Below the pieces are notes generated by a model. The model saw nothing but the letters and a program-made list of their open reading frames with translations, was not told the origin of the DNA and made no database searches. Below, one piece after another: positions 1-12,500 of a DNA stretch of 64,000 nucleotides. The position numbers and the translations under genes are program-made. Source of the DNA: Phocoena phocoena (lineage: Eukaryota > Chordata > Mammalia > Artiodactyla > Phocoenidae); the NCBI RefSeq assembly GCF_963924675.1, contig NC_089234.1, forward strand, positions 62,283,588 through 62,347,587. Direction: 5' to 3'. Position 1 is the stretch's first letter, and every line of letters begins with the position of its first letter.

Positions 1-103
1 CCCGCAGCACGTGGGATCTTAGTTCCCTGACCAGGCATGGAACCCACGTCCCCTACATTGGAAGGCGGATTCTTAACCACTGGACCGCCAGGGAAGTCCC
101 CTG
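1..103 (-). repeat. tRNA-derived CHR-type SINE, cut by window edge
   Basis: The minus strand reads ggggacttccctggcggtcc at the right end, the 5' start shared by CHR-family SINEs. The tRNA-like body runs leftwards and leaves the window. Confidence 0.85.
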
Positions 104-728
104 TTTTTTTTTAATTGTCGTAAAATACACATAACATAAATTTACCATCTTAACCATTTGTAAGAGTACTGTATAGTTTAGTAGTGTTAAGTACATTCAC
201 AATGCTGTACAACAGATCTCCAAAATTCTTTTCATCTTGCAGAACTGAAACTTTATAACCATTAAACAATTCCCCATTTCCGCCCCCTCCCAGGCCATGG
301 CAAGCACCATTCTACTTTCTGTCTCTAGGACGCTGAGAACTCTAGGTACCTAGTATAAGTGGAATTATATAGTATTTGTCTTTTTGTGACTGGCTTCTTT
401 CACTTAGCATGTCCCCCAAGCTCATTCATGTTGTAGCATGTATCAGAATTTCCTTCCTTTTTAAGGCTGGGTAATATCCATTGTATGTGTATATCACATT
501 TTGTTTATCCATTGATGGACACATGGGTTGCTTCCACCTCTTGGCTGTTGTGAACATTGCTGCTGTGAACATCAGTATACAAATATCTCTTTGAGACCCT
601 GTTTTCAATTCTGTGGGTTATATACCCAGAAGAATTGCTGGATCATATGATAATTCTATTTCCTATTTTTGAGCAACCCCCGTATTGATTTCCGTAGGGG
701 CTGCACCATTTTACATTCCCACCAACAG
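104..728 (-). repeat. Old L1 3' end (L1M type)
   Basis: Read on the minus strand this has the familiar order of an old L1 3' region: the 'ccattgatggac', 'gaacattgctgctgtg' and 'tatacccagaagaattgctgg' blocks seen here are their reverse complements. It is non-coding and diverged. The exact subfamily is not assigned. Confidence 0.75.
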
Positions 729-1126
729 TGCACAGACTAGGAAACATACAATTAGTTTAAGAAGAATTAAGGTTTTTTTCCTAATTGCACTCTAGATTAT
801 GTCAAAGGGAAAACATTTAGAAATCTTAAGACTTTTACCTCTTCAAATTTTAGATGGATTGCTTTTCAGAATGATTTTTCTAATCAACATTTTATGAAAT
901 CCTCTAGCTGATAAAAGGTTAAACATTTACATTCTTCTCAAGAATTGAATGAATTTTTATGTATTAACACAGATGGTGTTCCAGTTTTTACCATGCTCAA
1001 TGCAGCAAGGGATCATTAATTTTCAGCATGCATGCCCTTTCGGCTCCCTGGTCTCTCCTCTCCTTCACAGCCACATTTCTAATGGCACTGGCCAGGCCCA
1101 TGGCCCCCATGTTGACAATTCCAGTA

Positions 1127-1622
1127 GGTGGTTAATTTTATGGGTCAACTTGACTGGAATAAAAAACACCCAGATAGCTGGTGAAACATTATTTCTGGGT
1201 GTGTCTTGTGTTTCTGGAAGAGGTTAGCATTTGCTTCAGTACACTGAGTAAAGAGATGTGCCCCTCACCAACGTCGACGGGCATCATCCAATCCGTTGAA
1301 GGCCCAAATGGAACAAAAAAAACACAAAGGGCAAATTCTCTCTCTTCTTGAGCTGGGACATCCACCTTCCTGCCTTTGGACATCAGAGTTCCTTGCTCTA
1401 GGACCTTCAGACTCCAGGACTAACACCACCAGCCCTCTGATTCTCGGGCCTTCAGAGTCAGACTGAACTATTCCACCGACTTTTTTGCTCTTTAGCTTGC
1501 AGATCGAAGCTCGTCGGACTTCTCGGCCTCCATCACTGAGTGAGCCAATTCCTTCATGTATCTCCTCTTATACAAATCTATGTATCCTATTGGTTCTCTT
1601 TCTCTGGAGAACCCTAACACAG
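1127..1622 (-). repeat. Old solo LTR, ERVL/MLT2-like
   Basis: One edge reads ggttaattttatgggtcaac and the other ctctggagaaccctaacaca. These are the two ends of an ERVL-class LTR in reverse orientation. No internal retroviral genes lie beside it, so it is a solo LTR. The family name rests on memory of the consensus ends. Confidence 0.65.
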
Positions 1623-1629
1623 TTGCTTT

Positions 1630-2545
1630 TCAGTCTCCATTTCAGTTTCTGAGTGCCTGTCAACCTAATGTTGAGCATGCATAGGGGAATAAGAATAGAG
1701 TGGGGAGAAGAATTACATAAAACTCCTCTGCTCAAACCCTCCATCTCCAGATCACTCACAAGAAAGTCTAAAGTCCTCACAGTGGCCTACAAGGCTCTAC
1801 AGATTTGCCCCTGTTGGGAGACAATTCTCTATGAATCTCTTATATTTCTGCACTTCTTGGAGCAGAGGTACTGGAGGCCTTTATTTCGACTATCTTTTCA
1901 AGGACGTTTATATAAAGAACAGCCTTGGAAGAGACTCTCCATCTGAGGCAGGGGATAGTTTTGTCTGCTGTCCAGTGTAATACTGTCTCCATCTGGGTCA
2001 AAAGTCAGCCAGGTTTGCCTGCAGTCCATTATGAAAGACTGGGGTTCCCTAAGCTCTGGGTTCTTCAGCTGTGATGCAAATCCACTCTATGTGCAGCATC
2101 CACCTGGGCTGCTCTGCATCACCCCAGAGTACTTGTTGGGGGGCAAGTGCAAAATACACAAACATGAAGCTCAGGCTTTGAGGTAATAAAATCCTTTGTC
2201 TCTGCCCCAGGAGTCTCATGTTTGCCAGTATCCATGGAAGTGTGCCTGGCTAACTCATTAGGTAAACTCTCAGAACCTTCCCAATTCTTAACCACCTACC
2301 CCACACCTTTCTCACCTCACCTGCTACTACTTCCCTTTTCACCCTGCCTGGCTACACTGGCCTCCCAGCTGCTCCTGGAAGTTGCCATGAACACTCCTCC
2401 TTGAGGCCTCTGCACATGCTGTGCTGTCAGCCTGGAACAAGTTACCCCCAGATGTCCTTCAGGTCCTGTCCAAATGGCACCTTGGTGGGGCCTTCCTTGA
2501 CTACTCTCTACAACAGCCTCGCCACCAATAAACGGGTCGACTTTT
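1630..2545 (+). repeat. LINE-2 fragments
   Basis: Stretches near 1735-1815 (shape 'tctaaagtcctcacagtggcc') and 2230-2520 ('cctggaacaagttaccccca', then 'ccttccttgactactct') have the word order of L2 3' ends. The part between them (1840-2220) shows nothing I can name. Confidence 0.5.
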
Positions 2546-2549
2546 GCCA

Positions 2550-2986
2550 ACCTGATGGGTGAAAATGGTATCTCAGTGAGTTTTAAATTTATTAACTTTT
2601 GTTATTTTCTGTATTTATTATATTTCTATTATGAGTTTATTATGATTAAAAGCCACGTGTATTTCCTTTCCTGATAATTGTGATTCTCTCCTTGTCTATT
2701 TTTTTTAACAAGTCTTTTTCATGTTAATTTTTCACTTGCCTATGATGTGATTACACATATTTTTTCTCGTCATCTGCCTTGAGTTTACAGTGCTATCACT
2801 GTTGCTGTTTTGCCATATAAAATATTTTTATTTTTCTGTGGTTAAATTTATCAATCTTTTCTTTTATGGCTTCTGGATTTTCAATCATAGCCAGAAAGGC
2901 CTTCTCTATTCCAGGATTATAAGGAATTCATCCATGCTTTTTAAAAATTTTTCTAGTACTTTTATGGTGTCATTTTCAAATATATA

Positions 2987-3025
<39 letters not shown>

Positions 3026-3362
3026 ATTTATGGCTGTGTTTGGTCTTCGTTTCTGTGCGAGGGCTTTCTCTAGTTGTGGTAAGTGGGGGCCACTCTCCAT
3101 CACGGTGCACAGGCCTCTCACTGTCGCTGCCTCTCTTGTTGTGGAGCACAGGCTCCAGACGCGCAGGCTCAGTAATTTTGGCTCACGGGCCCAGTCGCTC
3201 CGCGGCACGTGGGATCCTCCCAGACCAGGGCTCGAACCCATGTCCCCTGCATTGGCAGGCAGACTCTCAACCACTGCGCCACCAGGGAAGTCCTCAAATA
3301 TATATATTTTTGAATCATTTGGAACTTACTTGATGTGGCATGTGACTTATAAATTCAACTTT
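2550..3362 (-). repeat. Old L1 fragment split by a SINE
   Basis: AT-rich sequence whose minus strand resembles the end of an old L1. It resumes beyond the SINE at 2988-3293, with the same 12-bp sequence tcaaatatatat on both sides of that SINE. The L1 therefore predates the SINE. Confidence 0.55.
2988..3293 (-). repeat. CHR-type SINE, ~300 bp form
   Basis: A poly(T) tract opens it on the plus strand, and the tRNA-like head ends at gccaccagggaagtcc. It is flanked by a perfect 12-bp target-site duplication (2976-2987 and 3294-3305). Open reading frames across it are not genes. Confidence 0.92.
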
Positions 3363-3469
3363 TAGGTTTTCTTGACAACCCAACTGTCCCAACCCTTTTA
3401 TTATTTATTTATTTTAAGCACATAATTGAAACACTTCTTAAAAACGTACTCTGAAAAAATTGCTTACGT

Positions 3470-3640
3470 GCATGACAATGCCTCTTTTACCCATTTTAGA
3501 GGTGGGTACACTGTAGTTTGGGGCATTTGTCAACTTGACCAAGGCTTCCCAGCTGGTAAATGAAATTTGCACCTCTCCTGAGAATCTGCCTGTGTGCTCC
3601 CTCCCTCCTCCTGAGTCCCCCAAGTCATCCTTGTGGTTTG
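3470..3640 (-). repeat. MIR SINE fragment
   Basis: The run 'cccattttagaggtggg ... ggcttcccagctggtaaatg' matches the reversed core of a mammal-wide MIR. Weakly conserved; edges are approximate. Sequence from 3640 to 3960 shows nothing recognisable. Confidence 0.45.
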
Positions 3641-3986
3641 GAAGCCTCTTACAGCCAGGCTTCTAACAAGGCCCGGTAGTCCAACGCATTAACTTGCATC
3701 ATTAACTTGCACCGGGGCCAACTTGTGCCTCCAGGTGTGCACACCGGGGTTCCAAGCCCTCTGGACATAGTTCCCCTGGTTTAGTCAAAGCTGGTGAGAG
3801 GCCTCAGAACATAGCCTGACCCCTTTCAAATGTGTCTGGGCAGGATTCACACTCAATGCAGAAGACCCACAAGATGAAAGGAGGGGGAAGGTGGTGAGCT
3901 TGCCTATCCAGCCCCCTCTGAGTATTGTTGGAGTTGCCAGGTGCCATTTTATCTTTTTAAAATTTTATTGTTTAAAATTAACTTTT

Positions 3987-4115
3987 GGGGACTTCCCCAG
4001 TGGTCCAGTGGTTAAGACTCGTTGCTTCCGATGCAGGGGGCGCAGCTTCAATCCCTGGCTGGGGAACTAAGATCCCACATGCTACGCAGCGTGGGCAAAA
4101 AATAAAAAAATAAAT
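3987..4115 (+). repeat. Short tRNA-derived SINE
   Basis: Begins ggggacttccccagtggtcc and ends in an A-rich tail. The 13-bp duplication aaaattaactttt lies at 3974-3986 and 4116-4128. It inserted into the L1 3' region that continues to its right. Confidence 0.92.
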
Positions 4116-4128
4116 AAAATTAACTTTT

Positions 4129-4590
4129 ATTGGAATATAGTTGATTTACAATGCTGTGTTAGTTTCTGCTGTACAGCAAAGTGAATCAGTTATATATATA
4201 CATGTATCCTGTCTTTTTTAGATTCTATTCCCATATAGGTCATTACAGAGTATTGAGTAGAGTTCCCTGTGCTATACAGTAGGTCCATATTAGTTATCTA
4301 TTTTATATATAGTAGTGTGTATATGTCAATCCCAATCTCCCAGTTTATCCCTCCCCCTACCCAGGTGCCACTTTAATTTTATTTCTGCATGTATTTGAGT
4401 TTATATCTGTACTTCGTTCCATTGGTTTGTGTGCCTTTTTGTGCACTAGTACCAAACTGTTTTAATTACTGAGGATCTATAATGTTTTAATATCTGATAG
4501 TGCTAGATCCCTCTCATTGTTCTGCTTCTTCAGAGCCTGTTTTCTGACTATTCTTGTTTATTTTTCCATTTGAATTTTAGGAACAACAGG
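4129..4590 (-). repeat. Artiodactyl-type L1 3' UTR and flanking L1 remnant
   Basis: Contains gttgatttacaatgctgtgt, then tttctgctgtacagcaaagtg and ccctgtgctatacagtaggt, the usual reversed 3'UTR of artiodactyl L1. From about 4370 a second, older L1-like stretch follows. Sequence from 4590 to 4870 is AT-rich with nothing I can name. Confidence 0.75.
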
Positions 4591-4869
4591 GTAGTTTAAA
4601 AAACACACACATAACACTCCCCTTTCACTTTGCCAACTGGACTTATGTCTTTATTGGTCATTCAAGTGGGGCAAAGGAAATACCCTTTTAAAACTCAAGT
4701 AAACGGGGTGTTTGTCTCGTAACCTGTCAGAGGAAACAAACTGTAATAAAAACACACACATAATAATTAATCCTATTAGTTCTTTTATGGGAATCAGGTT
4801 AAATTTGTAATTTTACTTACAGAAAATTGAGATCTTTATGATAGAGTCTTCCCATCCAAAAGCATCATT

Positions 4870-5180
4870 CATCTTTCCTTTTGACTCAGTTTTCTTATCT
4901 GTAAAATCGGAGTAATAATACCAATCTCATAGGGCTGTCCTCAGAATTAAATGAGAAAATGCAGGTGAAGGAACCAATGATTTGGTTTGGAAGTGATTTG
5001 CCACTTCCTAGGGTATGAACTCGGGCTTGGTTACCACAGTATTCTGAACTTCGGTTCTCATTTGTAAACTGGGGATAACAATAGTATCTGCTTCACAGGG
5101 CCGTAATGAAAGGGTCAAATGAAATGCGGCCTGCAAAGTACTCAGTGCACTCGAACGTAAGTACTCAATGAATATTAGCT
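4870..5180 (+). repeat. Two MIR copies in tandem
   Basis: Two successive MIR 3' halves: 4880-4990 (ttcttatctgtaaaatcgga, then a 'catagggctgt' block) and 5045-5175 (ctcatttgtaaactggggat, then tactcaatgaatatt). They lie just upstream of the SAR1A CpG island. Confidence 0.65.
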
Positions 5181-5379
5181 GTTCTTCTAGAAAACAGGCT
5201 ATCCCAGGGAACTGCGATTTAACGCAGAAGCTCGCTGGGATCCATATTAGGTGGAGGGCTCTGAGGTCAACTCTTCCTTCCGAGAACCTACCTTACCTGC
5301 CGGTCGCCACTTCTGATTTTCCCCCAGCGTCTGGGAACGCACTCGGTCGGATTTGAAGCCGTCTAGGTCCCCCGCGTGA

Positions 5380-5960
5380 CTCCAGGATGACGCCCCCATC
5401 CTCCGGGGCATGGCGCTGCCACGTCTCGCGGTTCCTGCACTCCCTACGGGAGGAGGCGGGACCAAGTCGGGCCCGCCCCCGAGGGCCTTCGTCTCGCCTG
5501 AGGCCCGCCCCTCCGCGGTCCCAGTCGCTGGTAGGGCGGCACCGGGTGTCAGAGCGACGTGACGCTACGAAGGGGCGGGGGCGAGCACGCGCCCGGAAGT
5601 CCCGGGGGAGGGGGTGTTACGTATATCCGGCGAGTAGGTGGCGGTCCAGGGTGCTTCTGGGCTCTGTGCTCTGAGGGAGGGTCCAAGCCGCCTGCCGCCG
5701 CCTGAGGAGCCCCTTAGGCCGTGAGTCGGGGACCGCGGCGAAGGAGGGAGCCGGGGCCGGAGGGGCTGGGGTGGCCGGCGGAGAGGGTCGGGGCGGAGGC
5801 CGGCGCAGGCGGGATTTTGGGGGGGGAAGTGACACGCAGGCGGTTCTGTGGGGCCGTGGGACTCGTTCTGGGCGGGGACGGGCCGGCTTGGCCGGGTCTG
5901 CTCGGTCCCCTGCCGGCCTCTCGGGTATCGGGTCCATCAGCATTCCGCTCGGGGGTTTTG
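5380..5960 (+). promoter_or_regulatory. SAR1A: SAR1A CpG-island promoter
   Basis: An abrupt CpG-dense block in AT-rich surroundings. It holds several GC boxes (cccgcccc near 5475 and 5505; ggggcggggg near 5572), a perfect ETS-type site ccggaagt at 5593-5600, a second ETS-like core at atccgg near 5624, and an ACGTG-core bZIP-like site cgacgtga at 5555-5562. No TATA box is evident, as expected for a housekeeping secretory gene. The transcription start is inferred to lie between about 5600 and 5680. Confidence 0.75.
5630..5720 (+). other. SAR1A: SAR1A noncoding exon 1 (approximate start)
   Basis: The consensus donor gtgagt begins at 5721 after cccttaggcc, so exon 1 most likely ends at 5720. Its 5' edge cannot be fixed from sequence. 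The next exon starts at 9536, after the acceptor tatacag, and carries the start codon. Confidence 0.55.
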
Positions 5961-7852
5961 CAGCTGCTGGGCAGGATAACAGTTTTCCTGTCGGTACCGT
6001 GCGCTCCGGTTTACGAATCGGCTTCATATCCCCTGTCTCGGATGAGCTTCAGCCCTCGGTGGGGTGGATTGAAGTCCTTGATGATTATCCTTTTTTTTTA
6101 ATTTTTTTTATTTTACAGATTCGGGGACTAAGGCTCGTTGAGGCACAGTGAATTGCCCAAGGCCCCGCAGATAGCAAGTGTGAGCGTTCGAACCAGATCT
6201 CCTGGCTCCTAGTCCAGGGCTCTCCCCACCCCCACTTCAGCTGTGTGTTATCATCTGCTGCTGTCCTCGGTCGAACCCCGTGTTTTCTTCTTTCACTTCC
6301 CCCTTTTTCCCCCTCTCTCTTAAGTGCATGGAAAAAAATCTCTGTTAGTATTCTCCCTTGTTCTCGTCTTTTCTCCTTTACCGCGGTGCATCTGTTTAGG
6401 GGGCTTTAAAGAGTTTTGCAGTGGGGCTGCCCTTTGACGTTTACTCTGCAGCCAAGCAGAGTTTCTTAGCTAAAAACCAGCGGCTTGCTACCCCCAGATC
6501 TGTCTGAAACGGTGTCTTCAGGTTGCTCTGAGCATGAATAAGAAGTAATGAGTATGTATAAGAAGTGATGCATAGATTTTTTGTTGGTTGTCAGTCTAGT
6601 GCTCCTCCTTTTTATTTGAATCAGTCAGTCCTGAAATTTGCAAATGTTAGTTTTAGGTACGTTGGCAGTGCTTTTGTTGGTAGTTAGAGCCCTTAGATTG
6701 TAGTCTAATTTGCCATAAGGTGCCATAAGGTGGTAAAGTGGATCAAGGATAGAAAAGGAATAAAATGCTAGTTATTAATATATCGTTCAGAAGTTGTGAT
6801 GAGTTGTAAGGAAGAAAACAGCAGGTTATCATCTGTGTAGTTGGTGGTTTAAGGAAGCTTTATGTTTTTTTAAAGCATTTTTGTGATTTGCATTGGAATT
6901 TTATGTGATATTAACAGGAAGAGCTTGGGCTTTGGCATTAAAAGAGGAGGGTTTAAGTCCTGGCATTGTTACTTTTTCAGCTGAGCAGTCTTGGTCAAGC
7001 TAGCTAATCTAGGACCATCAGCATCCTCATCTTGTTAAATGAGGCTAAGGATTCCTACCTCATAGGGTTGGTGTGAGGCTAAAATGAGATATATGTGCAG
7101 GCACTGTATAAACTGAAAAACTACTCACGAGGGGGTATAAAGCCTAAGATCTCAAGGATGGAGGAGCCATCAGAGACATTTCCTTAACTTTGGGTAACAA
7201 TACACTGCAACTCTTTGGGTCCAGTAAGGGGTTTTATTATTTTTTAACATCACCTGAAGAATTTCTTCAAGTACTTTCCGTAGATCATTTTGGAGGGAAG
7301 AATTATGGGACTTTTAAAGCAGGGATGTCAAGGGAAAATAAATTGGAAAGTCAAAGTAGTTCAGTTAACCGTGAAAAATTCCCTAAAATGGGCTGTTCCC
7401 CTTGTCACCTTGGGAGAATTTATCTAGTTGGGAATACTTCTAAAATGATGTAGTAAAACTTTACAAACTGTCTAGAAAGTAATGACTGCAAACCAGTGTA
7501 GTATAAATGAATATATAAGTGTTGGGTTTTAAAGTCGTAATCATTGGGAGTGACCTTAATGAGAGGTGCTCTCTAAAGGTGAGCCCTGCTTCTCCAAGTG
7601 GTAGACGGAGAAAATAGGGAAGGATGAGTGGTTTGGTGGGATTGCAGAGGAGAGGCACATTGTTCTTTTACTTAACCTGCAGTAGAAACTTAAGCACAGG
7701 AACTTTGTAAGTATATTTAAGTCATTGGACTTCTTAAAGTAGAGACAAGGTTTCCAGACAAAACTATTATTTAACATACTAAATTTGGTTTTTCTGCCAA
7801 AATATATTTTGATGTTACTGAAGAGGAGAAAAAAACCTTATTTAGTATCCTT

Positions 7853-7965
7853 TTTTTTTTTTTGGCCGCACTGCACGGCATGCAGAATTTCCCTGAACAG
7901 GGATTGAACCCGTGCTCCTGCAGTGGAAGTACGGAGTCTTAACCACTGGACCACCGGGGAAATTC
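7853..7965 (-). repeat. Short tRNA-derived SINE
   Basis: A poly(T) run is followed by ggccgcactgcacggcatgc and ends at the reversed 5' head 'ccactggaccaccggggaa'. The flanks tagtatcctt and taggatcttt are an imperfect duplication, so the insertion is older than the CHR-2 copies. Confidence 0.85.
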
Positions 7966-8254
7966 TAGGATCTTTCTATAAAAGCTTTTTCCTTCAGTCT
8001 CCACCCCACCCAAACTCCCAAGCTTCATTTGGCCCTTCTATGGTAAGAGCCATAGAAGATAAGCACTAAAGCCGTCCCTAAAGTTTACATGTCAGGCCAC
8101 AGGCCTGATTTTAAAAAAACGCAGTAATTGGATGAAAAAGAAAATTAACACACACTGTCTCCATTTTTCAATTTCTTCTTCATCTAGCATTCTTTGAATG
8201 AAGAATATAGGTGGGTTTTTGTGGCTAACCCTTTTACAGTAAACTTCTGTTTAC

Positions 8255-8460
8255 GTTTTTTGTGTGTGTGTGGTACGCAGGCCTCTCACTGTTGTGGCCT
8301 CTCCTGTTGTGGAGCACAGGCTCCGGACGCGCAGGCTCAGTGGCCATGGCTCACGGGCCCAGCTGCTTCGCCGCATGTGGGATCCTCCCGGACCGGGGCA
8401 CGAACCCGCGTCCCCTGCGTCGGCAGGCGGACTCTCAACCACTGCGCCACCAGGGAAGCC
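8255..8460 (-). repeat. CHR-2-like SINE (~205 bp)
   Basis: Carries the CHR-2 body (gcaggcctctcactgttgtg at one end, ccaccagggaagcc at the other). The 8-bp duplication ctgtttac lies at 8247-8254 and 8461-8468. Its A-tail has changed into a tgtgtg run. Confidence 0.92.
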
Positions 8461-9551
8461 CTGTTTACTTTTTTTTAAAAACAAAACTTCAGCAAATTTG
8501 TTTGATAACAGTTGGCCACCTTGTGTTCACGTGTTCTTGCTGATGGAGAGGAGTGAAAATGGGGGATCATCCTTTTTTCTGCACCAAATCTGAGATACTG
8601 AGGCAGAAGTTCAGTGTGATCAGGACATGCTGACTCTGAGAAACCTTAGCACCCACCATTAGCTCTAGATCCTACCCTCTTAACATTCAGAGGTCCTCTT
8701 GCTTATTTCCCAGTGTATGTAGACCTTTTAGGAGCTTCGGGTCATCTTCTGTTTTGTCTAGGCTTATGGGAAACAGTAGGAAAAGTGGTGTTAATATCAG
8801 TATTGAGGTATGTACTTGGCTAGGAACCTACCTCTATGCCCTGAATGAGTATTCTTATTTTTAAAAAGTCCGTATTTGTAAAATGGGTTAGGTAGGTGTT
8901 GATTATTCACATTATGATCGGATTCTCTTATCTCTTCATGGCTCTCCATTATAGTGATATCATCTTTTTTTAAGTTGAGATACATATCATGAGGGGTTAA
9001 ACAAATATTAAGAAGAGATAGCATTGGTAAATGGAGCAGTGCAAATTGTGCCAGCCAGTAGGATTTTGGTGACCTTGTTTTTTAGAGTTTGCAAGGATGG
9101 GTTAATATGCTTTTCATTCAGGTTAATATGCCTTTATTCTTATTTTCTACTTAGTGCATCATTGTGACATTTTGATCCAGATTATTGATGGGGCTGATTT
9201 CCTAGAAGTTTTGCTAACTGGTAGACAGCAGTGGTGTATCTAGGGAATGCGAATGAGCAGCTGCCTGGAGGAGTGAATCACACAGCAAAAGAGGAAAGTA
9301 TCTTTAACTCCTAGTCTTCTGAGTATCATAGATTGGTAACTTAGAAAAAACCAGAAGTTTGTGCAGATCTGAGGACCCCAAAGACTTCCCTCCAGAGTGC
9401 ACAATCCTTTGTTTTCTTATGCCCCAAAACATGGGACTGTAAACATGCATCAGGGCCAGTGAATGAGAGTTAACTTCTCCAGAAATATACTAGCATTCAG
9501 AAAGCTAATGTTTGCTGCTTTCCTATTTTATACAGGTAGTAAGCATTAATA

Positions 9552-12500
9552 ATGTCTTTCATCTTTGAGTGGCTCTACAATGGCTTCAGCAGTGTGCTCC
9601 AGTTCCTAGGTAAAGCCATTTCCTTGAAATATATCATAGGTTTCAAACTATGTGTATTTCCTGTAACCATTTAAATGTTGATACAAGTAGGCTTTGGTGT
9701 GTAGAGAGCAAATTATGTTAACATTTGGTTTTTTCTTTTTTAGGACTCTACAAGAAATCTGGAAAACTTGTATTCTTGGGTTTGGACAATGCAGGCAAAA
9801 CCACTCTTCTACACATGCTCAAAGATGACAGATTGGGCCAACATGTTCCAACATTACATCCGAGTAGGTTTGAAAATACCCAGTGACCTTTTGATATTTG
9901 AGGGTCAGTGTCAGGGCTGTAGGATGAATCCCAAGTTGATTCAGTTCTGTTATTAACTGAAGCCCCAAAAGACAGCTTACTTGAAAAAAATTCCTTATAG
10001 GATACACTCAGGTCAAATACCCATAAATCTAAACCTCTGGAACTTTGTCACTATCTGTTCTGACTAGTCCTACAATGGGACACATCTCCCATATCTACTT
10101 CTAAGGAGCAGCAAACACCTTGGAGGAAACGAGACTTGTTGGTTTTTTAGAATTATTTAAGAGTGTTTTCACCGTTGTATCCTTTTCTTTACATAGTGAA
10201 AGCTTCATTAGGTTTTGCATTTGTATTGGATTAGAATACTGGTAGTTGGGCCTTGTTGGATGGAGAAGTTTATTTCCTTCCTTTATTTTTCAGCATCAGA
10301 AGAGCTGACAATTGCTGGAATGACTTTTACAACTTTTGATCTTGGTGGGCATGAACAAGGTAAGAGATGATTCAGTGGAAGGGTGGTTGACTTCTGGTTC
10401 ATTTTGTTCCCCTTTTTTAAAGCAGTGTGTCATATATACCTTTTAAATTGCTTGAGATCTTAATGAAGTTGTTTATTCACTTATTTTTAAGTAATTTCAA
10501 ACTTGCCAAAAGTTGCATAAATAATACAGAGGACTCCCCTCCTTTATAACTTTTGCCCAAATTTATTAGTCTCCCTCTCTGTGTAAAACATGTTAATATT
10601 TATTTTTCTTGACCCTTTTGTGAGTTCATCATGTTCTTTTACTCCTTAAATACTTTAATACATGTTTCCTAATAACAAGAATATTCCCTTATATAATCAT
10701 AATAATTATCAGACCCAGGAAGCTTTATTTGTCTACTGTATAGTGTATATTCCCTTTTTTTGTCATTTGTTCTAATAATCTCCTTTATAGCATTTTTCCT
10801 CTTATGCAAGATCCATTACAGTATCACATTGAATTTAATCATGTCTTTCTTGTATCTGTTATTCAATGGAGTTAAAGTATGTAGGAAATTAAGTTATTTG
10901 TAAGTAATTTTAAATTTGTCAAAAGTTGCAAAAATAATACAGTGACTATTTGTGACCACCGTGATCTGAATTGATTTTTTGTATACTCTCCCCATTTGGG
11001 GCCGTTGGTGGAACATTTTCTCCTGCCTTCTTGCTCTCCATTTGGTTCCCAGTTCTTGTCAGGTGTTTTGGAGATATGCAGAATGGGGCATCTTTATCCG
11101 ATCAATGCCCACTTTACATTTGGCAAGACTCTAGGCTTAGGAGTAAAACATTTAAGATGTGGGAATAAATATTCTGGGAAGGTAGAAGAAAGAACCTATT
11201 GAGATTCCGTCAGGTTTACTCATTTGTTATTAAATTGAGTTGAGATGTCTCCTTTTGGAGCATTATGTTATTAGGTTGAATCTAATACAGTTTTTTTAAA
11301 AGTGTAGTTTAAAAAAAGTAGAATATTGGTAATTGTAAATGTAAAGTTAGATAATTTTAGCTAGAAGGCTGAGAAGAGATCCAAATAATTTTATAGTCAG
11401 TGATTTCATTAACGTATAATTACATTTATTTTATTTATTTATTATTTACATCCTACAAAATCATTTATGTAGTATGAGCACCATCACATAAAATACCTAT
11501 ACAGAAGAAAGATTGAAAGAAAGTACACAGAAACATTAGCAGTGGCTGTGTATTGATGGAGGATTATAGATTATCTTGTTTCCTTTTTTTCTTTAATGAG
11601 CTTGTATTATTTCCATTTGGGTAGGGATGGGTGTATGATCTCTTTTCTCCTTCTTTCAAAAGTATTTGTAACTGCTTACAAATTTAAATTCAGAGATAAC
11701 ACGGTTATAAGCTGAACTGAGACCATCTGGAGAATGCAGAAGGAGTAGGTGTTTTTAGACACCTGAACTGGGAATTGTGTATTATTTGGTGTGATAAATT
11801 TAGCTTTCAGGTTTTGATAGAGAAGGGAAATGCATTTTTGTACAGATGGTCCCCAACTTAATGATGGTTCGACTTAAGATTTTTTGACTTTATCGTGATG
11901 CAAAAGTGATACGTATTCAGTAGAAACTGTACTTCAGATTTTGAATTTTGATCTTTTCCCAGGCTAGCCACGTATGGTATTGTACCATACATAGTCTCTC
12001 ATCATGCTGGGCAGTTCCCAGTCAGCCATGTGATCCTGAGGGTAAACAACTGACATACTTACAACCATTCTGCACCAATGCAACCATTCTCTTTTCCACT
12101 TTCAGTACAATGTTCAATAAATTACATGAGAGATTCAACACATTATAAAATTGGTTTTGTGTTAGATGATTTTGCCCAACTGTAGGCTGATGTAAGTGTT
12201 TTGAGCACTTTTAAGGTAGGCTGGGCTAAGCTCTGTTTGGTAGGTATATTAAATGCATTTTCAACTTATGAGATTTTCAATTTATGATCGATTTATCGGG
12301 ACATAACCCCATTGTTAGCCAAGAAAAATCTGTACATAGTTTTGTTTTGTTTGAGGAAAATTTACTTAACAGAAACACTTTTTCATGATAACCTAGCCAC
12401 CATTTTACACAAATTACTAAAATGCTATACATTTGGAGGTTTCCTTTTTTTTTTTTTTTTTTAGTATAACTTAAAAATTTTAACTTATGCAAGTAGTCCA

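Larger units (their letters stand above)
5721..9535 (+). other. SAR1A intron 1
   Basis: The first ~240 bases continue the CpG island. MIR-like stretches are visible at about 6110-6200 (reversed) and 6930-7090 (ctcatcttgttaaatgaggc). Two SINEs lie at 7853-7965 and 8255-8460. The rest is AT-rich, with no exon I can support. A small tandem repeat, tgccataagg twice, is at about 6713-6732. Confidence 0.6.

Noticed and set aside
1127..1622. Endogenous retrovirus with genes
   Set aside because: Only LTR-like sequence is present. No gag, pol or env homology was seen in any frame nearby.
8251..8593. Small proteins repeated at many places (e.g. 3030-3365, 15878-16180, 33413-33942, 50532-50859, 53731-54231)
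   Set aside because: All fall in CHR-type SINEs and share the same translated repeat. They are not genes.
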